Of a stretch of DNA of 64,000 nt, positions 56,853 to 64,000 are shown one piece after another. This stretch comes from Tetrastigma voinierianum (taxonomy: Eukaryota; Streptophyta; Magnoliopsida; Vitales; Vitaceae). The notes under the pieces are model-generated. The model was not told the origin of the DNA. It was given only the letters and a program-made list of their open reading frames with translations, and ran no database searches. Position 1 is the stretch's first letter, and each line of letters starts with the position of its first letter. Position numbers and translations under genes: made by a program. The stretch spans positions 62,001 to 126,000 of the forward strand of contig JAEQBH010001380.1 of NCBI GenBank assembly GCA_016808115.1. The letters run 5' to 3'.

Positions 56853-58347
56853 CATACGGTGAAAGCTCCGTGAAAGTGTAGGAAGGCGTATGCTTCACAA
56901 GTGAGACTTCAAAATTCGCTACCCACAAAAAGACACATGGTTTTGAATATAAATGATCATTGAGATGTAACATCCAAAAAATTTTTGGTTTGAAAACAAA
57001 TGAATTTTGTTGTAAAATGATCATTGGATGTAATCCACAAATGATGGGTTTTATCACACTTTGAAATCGCATTTCAGGGTAGGAGCCGGTAGACTCGGCA
57101 AGATGAGCCTGGGTGAAGGACAGGTGCGGTGGTACATGATCGCGTTTACTCAATCATAATTCATAGCACCTGAAATTGTGGTAGGTGGGGAGTAGCCTTT
57201 GTAGGAGTTTACTCTACTGGGCGTGGCTCACCCTTTATGGGAAAAACATTTTAGGTGTAGGGAGTACACTGGTGGACGATGCTCACTCGAGGCCGCAATC
57301 TTGAAGAAAGCCAAGTCAGGCTTTGTAATCATTTTTGTAAAGATGTTTGGAAAACGAACTAGTTCTGCAGCATGTATTTTTTGTATAAGAGTGTTGTAAT
57401 CTAACTCCTATGACTATGGTAATATAGCCTTGTATATTTTAGTATGGGGATAAGGTAACGGGTCCTGGGCTGGGCCAATTTATACTCATAAATGGACCTC
57501 GTGCGGTCATTGTGTTATATTGGGCCCCAGATGGGTCATGTTATTGTGTATCCTACAGGTTGTATTTTGGGTAGAACTTCCTGTACAAAGGAGACTCTAT
57601 CAATTTTTGTTAAATTATGGGTCCTGGTAAAAGGGAACAATGAAGGTGGTATCTGGGTTACCCGACATCCACAAGCTTCTTTTCATGTTGACGTCGTCAA
57701 AAGGGACCCTTTGCCTTGGGGCGCTACACTCCCTTTGGATATTCTAAGTGAAATCTCTCATTTTTGGTATGTGCGCGTAACCCTCGTTGAGGTGATAAAC
57801 TTTAGTTCTTGTCTCGACGAATTCCGACTGATGGAACTCCGTGGATCGTCGAAAGAAGTCTTGGACTTCTCTTCCTTTCCCTTTCTCTCATGTAAAAACA
57901 ACATAAAAATGAGATATTTTTTTTTATCTCCCTTCTCATTTCTAACTCTATTTGATGTTTAAGTGGGTGGCTTATGTCGCGCCATGTGTTCGCGACTTAT
58001 CCGAGTTCGTTTCTGCCCCAAAATAATTTATTTTGTCCCTGTTTAAGTTCAAATTATTTTAAAATGAACTTTACTTAAATTATTTCCCATTTTCAAGATT
58101 TTTCTTAAAAATCCCATTGTTGGGGTCCACTAGACACTTGTCGCCCTGAACATTGTGAAAAATCCGACTATCTCCGAATTCAACAAAATTTATTTGGGTA
58201 ACTAGATTTCATGAGACGAATCCAACAGTGAGGTCCATTTTATCATCCGAGATCTAGAAACTTCTGTGCCCACAAATTTTTGGCATCAGTAGTAGTAATT
58301 TACTGCTTTGTCATTTTTCTAAAAATCAAATTTACTCCTGTTTTACA

Positions 58348-59540
58348 CACTCGGCTCAACCCCGAAGATCTAAGTGTGGAACCGCCTTCTATTTCCCGCC
58401 TAACTTTGTATGAGTTCCTGTACTGTTGTATACCGCCATGAATGTTGCCCTTATCAAAGAGTTAGAAACAATTTCAAGCTTGAAATGATAGAAAATTCCC
58501 TATAGTTAGCCAACTCCCTAATATCAGACAAAGGAATCTAGCAACATGTTCCCAGTAAGTGGATTGACCATCTTCTCTAGAGACCAAGGAGAAATCAGGG
58601 ATCTTGTACCCCCTTGGGTAGGGGTTTTCCCTATCTATCATCTATGGATAAGGTTTGTAGAACTCTAGGAGGCTAATTTGCCTGAGGCCTGGCCCATATA
58701 ACTCCTGTATAGCCTCTCCGACGTCTCCTAACTGCATTGCTGCTAGTCGCATAAACCGTTGTCGGTGAACCGTCGGAACCTGCTAAGGAACTTGTTGTGG
58801 ATCCTAAGGAACTTGTTAAGGAAGCTGAGGAACTTGCTGTACTTATTGAAGAACCTGAGTAACTTGTTGAGGAACTTGTTGTACTTGTTGTCCCCAGTTG
58901 CCATTTACTTTTGCAGGTAGCCGCATGATGCTCCCCGAGCCTCCATTGAAAGAAAAGCCTCCTTCATATACTCCAGGTTGTGTAATTGGATTAGTCTGAG
59001 CAAAAATCCTTTGAAAGGCCGTGGTTCTTACTGCATTAGGTCTTTCCCTTACTACGTTCTCCAAAGTAGCTCCTTCTCTTCTGTGGGGAGGATGGTGTCT
59101 CACCTTTGCTTGCATAGGTAAGCGGTGAAATTCACTAGCTCCCCGTAGGTTAATAAAATACGCCTCGAAGTTCATTGTGAGAATTGTCTTTCGTAAGCAA
59201 CTTCGACTTTAATCGCCTCTCTCTAAAGCAATTTCCATTACTTCTTCCATAATGGTCGCCATGACCACTGGCTCTATATATTTCTCACATTTATTTTCTG
59301 AAATTCATTAGAATTATTAGAGAAAAGAATGGGGACCATCCACATTACTCGCGGCCTTCTTCCACTTGTTCAATTGTGTTGTTGGATGGATTCCCCTGTT
59401 GTCACACTAGAGAATTCATCAGGTTCTCTATCTGTTCCACTAAGGCTGGAACTCTTCCTTCTCGTGCAGCTCTACAGCATCAGATCCTGAGTTTAGAGAT
59501 TCTACAATTGTCTTACTCCTCAATTTTGGTGGCATTCTTC
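58348..59540 (-). pseudogene. Tat-B gag, N-terminal part
   Basis: On the minus strand the likely start is an ATG at 59535 (MPPKLRSKTIVESLNSGSDA). A 110-codon frame (59175-58843) follows, ending in a Gln/Val-rich QQVQQVPQQVTQVLQ repeat. Then PRGYKIPDFSLVSREDGQS and EHVARF (about 58620-58550) form the start of the capsid domain. The DNA in 58750-58890 is a set of GGAACTTGTTG repeats behind the Gln-rich text. Stops break all parts. The sequence rejoins the C-terminal part at 52725. Confidence 0.8.
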
Positions 59541-59544
59541 AGCA

Positions 59545-60460
59545 AATTATGTGTCCCATCGTGGAATATGCACAACTGAACATACAAAACAAAAAGATGT
59601 ATCGATGTTCCATAAAGATGTGTCCCATCGAGCATGAAAAAAATATGTTTCTTTTGGATTTTGGTCAAGAACATACAAAAGCACAAAAATTAGTGAATGC
59701 GTGGGTGTGCCAAGAAATTATAGTATTTCCGAATTGAAACGATGCCGAATATAACTTCTGTTTAAGCGAAAAATGGATTCCCTAGTTCCCTTGACTGTTC
59801 CCTAGAGTCTAAGTGGAAAATGCTTTGAAAATTGGAATGTATTGAAAGCTGAGAGAAAAACTGTATGAACAAGTTGAAAAAGTAGTAAATTTCATCAGAC
59901 CGATTGAAATTAATCAATACATGAAAGCTTTGAAAACAAATACTTTGAAATAAAATAAGCTAGAAATATGGAAATATTGTCGATGAACTTGTAGAAACTA
60001 TTAGAAAAATGTTGAAATGCTCTATTAAGTGTTGGTTGATTATTGATTTGTCAATCTCTTCTTTGATGTTGAATCTTCCTTTTATAGGCATTTCTGAATA
60101 ACTGTCATAGCCCACCTTCTCCAATAACTGCTCATGTACCCACTACAACCTTGCTCATAACTTAAACTCCAAGTCACTTATCCACTAAAAGTAATTGCTC
60201 ACGTTCATGACTTGAGTTGGAGAAAAAGTCTCATTCCACTTCACAGACAAAAACTTCACCATTCGAAATGACCACTTCGACAAATTGAAAATTCTGTAAA
60301 ACGCTCTTTGACCCCCGATTATAACGGACTCGACTTGACCTTTCTCGATCGGTTGGACTCGATTGGGCTTGGTATATCCATTTCTACCATCTCCACTACT
60401 TCGGGGCCGACATCCAAACAATTATCAGCCCAAAATTAATTTTCAATGTAAACACTTTCA
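59545..60460 (-). mobile_element. Leader and probable 5' LTR of Tat-B
   Basis: On the minus strand a TATA-like CCTATAAAAGG (60091-60081) is followed by a transcribed-looking region. TTCATGCTCGATGGGACACA (59637-59618) resembles the GGCACGCCCGGTGGGAC junction of such elements, so the LTR may end near 59640. The short motif CGATGGGACACA is repeated at 59557-59546. The LTR start may be TGAAAGTGTT at about 60462. The 78-codon frame 60421-60185 has no family match. Without the 3' LTR the borders remain uncertain. Confidence 0.5.
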
Positions 60461-61193
60461 ATTGCCAAACCTAAACTACTCTCTAACCAAGGATGAAAAA
60501 TTGCAAAAATCGATCGATATATCGAGTATCGAGCGTGGTTGACATGACATTGGGGTTCGATAGTCGATTGGATGAAAAATCGTCAAAATATCATGAAAAT
60601 CGGCGATATATCGAGTAGATGTTGATAAATCACGATATCATCGCGTTTGGTTATCACGCGCCTCCGCAAATATTGCCAAAAAATCGGTGATATTTCGCTA
60701 TTTTATTGATAAATCAACAATAAAACGCCGATTTTTAAAAAAATCATGCCAGTCGCCTTTGACCTTTCGAGCATGCACCTTTGCAATCTCAATTTAACCG
60801 AGATTTCAGTCACTTTTTTTAAGAAATGCTAGTTTTTTAAGGAATGTTTAGATTTTTTAGGAACGTTTTTAAGGGATCTAAATATGATCTAACAAATTTA
60901 AATATCTAAATAATAATAATAAATTTATAAAATAGTAATAATAATAATATATTTTTAATACATATATTTTTAAATTTTAATATTCAATTATAATTTTTTA
61001 AAAGATAAATATTATCTTGTTTTTTTAAATAAAACATAATATATATATTTGTTTTTTCTCAAAAACAAAATAATAGTTTTTTTGATAGATAAATTTAAAA
61101 CATATATATTAAAATTTTAACATTACAATTATTTTGATTGAACAATAATTTTTAAGTTCCAATAATATATATTTGAATTTATTGACATTATGG

Positions 61194-61259
61194 TTTTCAT
61201 TCAATGATAATTTTAAAATTGCTATATAATGTTATTTAAAATTATCATTGAATGAAAAT
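61194..61259. repeat. Perfect hairpin with 24-bp arms
   Basis: TTTTCATTCAATGATAATTT with TAAA on the left pairs exactly with TTTAAAATTATCATTGAATG and AAAA on the right, leaving a loop of about 16 bases (ATTGCTATATAATGTT). It could be the core of a small foldback element, but I see no flanking duplication. Confidence 0.75.
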
Positions 61260-61358
61260 AATCTAATATTAAAACTAGGGCGCTCATCTTTATCCTAGCT
61301 TCTGCTTTATTTTTTCACTCCTAAACCTCTCCGTTTATATTTGATTTTTTGTTTTTAT

Positions 61359-61378
61359 TTTATATATATATATATATA

Positions 61379-61453
<75 letters not shown>
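61359..61453. repeat. (TA)n microsatellite
   Basis: A TA tract of nearly 100 bp with one interruption (TAGTATA at 61377-61383). Confidence 0.95.
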
Positions 61454-61458
<5 letters not shown>

Positions 61459-62087
61459 TTTATTATATTAAAATTAATATATTTCATAAAAAAATAAAAA
61501 TATTATGAATTTTTTATAAATTATTTATTAAAAACATTTGAATTATTATTATTATTTATATTAAAGTATAAAATAAAATAATAAAAAAATATTTTAAAAA
61601 TATAATAGGGGTAGGACGAGGAGGGAATAAGAATACTGAACTCGCCTTGAACCCGTCTCAGATTTGAGAAAATAAATCCCAACCTGTTAAAAACCTGATT
61701 CAGTTAAACCAAACCAGTCCCATTAAGGGCGGGTGGGATGGAAACCCGAAATAATTCTCCCCATTGCCATCCCTACTTATTACCCAATATTAAAAAACAA
61801 ACAACTTAATACTTAATACTATTAAGTATTATTCAACATTAAGCTCAAAAAAAATTCTATTCAACATTAACTAAAAAAACAAACACCACCTTGGTTTCTC
61901 ATTCCTCTATGAATCCATCCATCAATCTAGTACTGGGGTTAAATTCAATTGAAGAGTTGATCCCCAACGTATTGTGTCCTCTGTTTTAAGTCTTGATGTC
62001 CTACATAAAAGGCCAGGTCATCAATCTAGTAGAATTATGAATGAAGTACAAAAAGCTTGTAATTATGATGTTTTAATCAATGAAAAC

Positions 62088-63236
62088 AGTAAAACTAGGG
62101 AAAAATCCAATTTTTCTGAAAAAGGACAAAACGGTAATTGCCGCAATAGTACAAGTTGAAAACCTGAAATTTTTCTAGATCTCGGATGATGAAATAGACT
62201 TCAGCGTTGGAATCGTCTCGTGAAATCTAGTATCTCAATCTAATTTCATTGAATTCCAAAACAGTCGAAATTTCGCATTTTTGGCATCTGCAAGGCTCAA
62301 AGTGTAGGTGACACAAGGAGCTGGTGCCACATACCGACTATGTAGCCGCCACATGGCGCTTGTTGTGGCATATGGCATGAGAGCTATGTGGTAAAAGTAA
62401 TCACATTTAATGTATGTGTCCATATGATACATGACACATGAATAGTAAAAGCGAAAAGATCCATGGCTCACATTAGGACATGGCTTTGTGACAGATAAGA
62501 AAAGCTAAGTTCAGGGGTGGCCCAGTGGAGGCCATGAGAAGGAAATCAAAGTCTTGATAAGATAAAAGAAAGAGCAAATGAGCGACATGCTGGCAGCGAG
62601 GCGTTGAAGAAATTTCCCACTTGAATCAAGTTGGAATAATTCGGTGGGAGAGAAGAGAAAAAGGAGGGAAAGAAAAAGAAAAGAAAAAGAAAGAAAAGAA
62701 AAGGAAGAAGAAGAAAAGAGGGGTGAGAAGCTCCACCTTATCTCTAAGATTTATAGAGATCTCGGGCCATCGGTTTTTGTAAGAGGTAAAGTTCATCTAC
62801 GCGACGAGAGCTTCGCGTGGGTACAAGAATCCAAGGTTTTCGCCAAACTCCAAGAGAGGAGTGGCTCTCATTCAAGTTATTCTCGTCTAAGATCCATTTA
62901 ATGGCATGGGGTTTTTCGGGCCGTGAGTGGCCGTGTAGTTTAGTCCCAAAATTTTGGGACTAAACATTGGAATTTTCGGGACTATTTTGGATAGTCCAAG
63001 ATTGAATTACGGACGGTGTGTGCTATTTTTATTGTGTTATTGCTAAAAATTGAATAACATGGTGGTTGTGTGAAAATTATGTTAATATATGCTTATATGA
63101 TGTATTGACGTGAGATACTCGATGGATGTGAATTATATGTAGAAAATATAACTATCCATGATTTATTAATGTTGCATGTAGTACTCATCATGCATGTAAC
63201 ATGAATTGGCATGAAATGACATTTCATATTTCAAAT
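62088..63236 (+). mobile_element. Truncated Tekay-type LTR
   Basis: It starts near GTAAAACTAGGG (62089) and shares with the other family members CTAGATCTCGGATGATGAAA (62175-62194), GTTGGAATCGTCTCGTGAAA and the ATGTGAATTATATGTAGAAA region near 63127. It stops at about 63236, where another element's 3' region begins, so its right half is missing. ORF 62644-62901 is a purine-rich stretch that other copies also have (26490 and 39330) and is non-coding. Confidence 0.75.
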
Positions 63237-63722
63237 GCCTGGTGCCCTTAACCAACTGGTGGGGAGTCACCAATGGATCCCCACTAAATGGATATTTTTC
63301 TAAAACTCCTTAGTATTGCTTCCTACTTTTTAGTTTTAGTTGTTGAATAAAAGGTGCGTTCTTATCCCGTTTTAGTTAATTTTCTTTCAAATAGAGTGAG
63401 TTAAGTTTGGTTGAAGAGTTTTTTGGAACCTTAGTCTATATTTGAGACCCAAACATTATTTACACTGAGCCCCTTTTCGAAAGATCTATCGGGGCTCGAG
63501 GCAAATCTTGCCTTGATCAACATACCATTTGAATGCCTCGTCTTTTAGAGATGATAAATGTTTTGGAATCCCATTTTGGCTAACATGTTTTCTTAGAACA
63601 TTTCCAAGCTTTCTCTTAACTTGTACTAGCACCATACTCATACTCAAATCTATCTTTTTGTTTTTGTTTTATGTTTGTGTTTCCTTTGCTTGGAGACAAG
63701 CAAATATTTAAGTTTGGGGGTG
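63237..63722 (+). mobile_element. 3' untranslated end of an Athila/Tat-like element with polypurine tract
   Basis: TTTGCTTGGAGACAAGCAAA (63686-63705) followed by TATTTAAGTTTGGGGGTG (polypurine tract about 63710-63722) is the usual end of such elements, directly before an LTR beginning TGATGAG. The left border against the Tekay-type LTR is abrupt. No open frame with a family match remains. Confidence 0.65.
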
Positions 63723-64000
63723 TGATGAGTATACTTCATACTCATTTTATCCCTATGTTTTACTTATATTTTTAGTAGTTTGATCATGTAAATAAGTGAT
63801 CTAATGCTCTAAATGTTCAATTTGTGATTAGGTCAACCATGAGCCAATGTGGAGCAAAAACAAAGAGATAAAGCCCAAAAATCAGCAAACTACACATGCA
63901 GCAGCAGCTATTGTGATTTGATGTTTTCAACTGCAAGATGATCTCAAATGGCTACAATATTTATATGGATGGATAGGGGACTTCTCAGGCTTTCCAAAGA
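63723..64000 (+). mobile_element. Start of an LTR running out of the window
   Basis: TGATGAGTATACTTCATACT follows the polypurine tract. It is similar in its first bases to the minus-strand LTR at 42366 (TGATGAGTGTG) but not beyond. The rest lies outside the window. Confidence 0.65.

Larger units (their letters stand above)
54652..57728 (+). mobile_element. Solo LTR (Tekay-type, plus strand) inside the minus-strand solo LTR
   Basis: It begins TATAAAACCTGGG (family consensus TGTAAAACC, so one base has changed) and ends GGGGCGCTACA. The flanks are CTCCC at 54647-54651 and CTCCC at 57729-57733, a perfect 5-bp target duplication. At 3.08 kb it is longer than its relatives, partly because of a 190-bp tandem repeat and a (TA)n tract. 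No internal retrotransposon sequence is present. Confidence 0.9.
52726..58347 (-). mobile_element. Solo LTR (Tekay-type, minus strand) inserted in Tat-B gag
   Basis: On the minus strand it runs from TGTAAAACAGGAG (58347) to TTTAGGGCACA (52726). Its flanks are CACTT (52721-52725) and CACTC (58348-58352), a 4/5 target duplication, and gag text continues across it. It is itself split at 54647-57733 by another LTR. Without that insert it is about 2.54 kb, close to the 2.3-kb LTR at 26151. Nothing in it encodes gag or pol. Confidence 0.82.
46740..60460 (-). mobile_element. Tat-B: second Tat-lineage Ty3/gypsy element, 3' truncated
   Basis: On the minus strand the order is leader/LTR, gag, linker, protease, RT, RNase H, archaeal-type RNase H, integrase. 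The second RNase H again places it in the Tat lineage, but its protein text differs clearly from Tat-A. Its gag is split by two nested solo LTRs (52726-58347). The 3' untranslated region and 3' LTR are missing: integrase ends at about 46750 and Athila-type sequence begins within 50 bp. Confidence 0.85.
60463..62087. other. AT-rich spacer, no gene seen
   Basis: CGATATATCGAGTA recurs near 60513 and 60612 with other CGAT-rich text between. A palindrome and a long TA tract are listed separately. No reading frame has a family match. Confidence 0.55.

Noticed and set aside
56574..57153. Minus-strand ORFs with long Tyr-Ile runs
   Set aside because: Translation of the (TA)n microsatellite inside the solo LTR.
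62644..62901. Lysine/glutamate-rich ORF
   Set aside because: It is a purine-rich tract of the Tekay-type LTR that recurs at 26490 and 39330 with different frames.

Overview
This window is nuclear DNA from a flowering plant with a large, repeat-rich genome. It holds Ty3/gypsy LTR retrotransposons of the Tat, Athila-like and Tekay/Del (chromovirus) types, a hAT DNA transposon, a foldback MITE, a tRNA-like SINE candidate and long AT-rich spacers. I found no intact host gene, rRNA, tRNA, CRISPR array or prokaryotic operon. Every recognisable coding region belongs to a transposable element and is broken by stops, frameshifts, deletions or insertions. I therefore call them pseudogenes, on joined frames rather than single ORFs.

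Layout. 1-3442: the 3' end of a Tat-like element with two LTR copies in a row. 3443-5629: AT-rich spacer with a foldback MITE (4679-4867). 5630-19112: a whole, very degraded Tat element (Tat-A, + strand) with both LTRs, PBS-like site, gag, protease, RT, RNase H, a second archaeal-type RNase H, integrase, a 42-bp tandem repeat, an antisense ORF and a PPT. A Tekay-type LTR (9212-12188, - strand) is nested in its RNase H. 19113-26150: spacer with a SINE-like head, (TA)n, a cluster of ACGT promoter motifs (21081-21513), a hAT element with perfect 8-bp target duplication (21688-24360) and a probable unrelated LTR (24830-25780). 26151-41138: a Tekay/Del chromovirus (+ strand) with 5' LTR, PBS, gag, protease, RT, RNase H, integrase, chromodomain remnant, PPT and a truncated 3' LTR. 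A 5.66-kb minus-strand LTR insertion full of tandem repeats (28838-34496) splits its leader. 41139-46700: remains of an Athila-like element (- strand). 46740-60460: a second Tat element (Tat-B, - strand). Its gag is split by a solo LTR (52726-58347, - strand), which is itself split by another solo LTR (54652-57728, + strand) with a perfect 5-bp target duplication. 60460-64000: AT-rich spacer, one more truncated Tekay-type LTR, and the 3' end plus LTR start of another retrotransposon running off the window.

How the parts fit. The window is a layered record of insertions. At least six copies of one Tekay-type LTR family lie here in both orientations (9212-12188, 26151-28448, 38994-41138, 52726-58347, 54652-57728, 62088-63236). 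They interrupt both Tat elements and each other, so that family was active after the Tat elements had landed. The least expected items are the antisense ORF in Tat-A with a second diverged copy of its C-terminus, the palindrome-rich LTR repeats, and the promoter-like ACGT cluster with no gene beside it. I see no convincing sign of a wholly new biological system.
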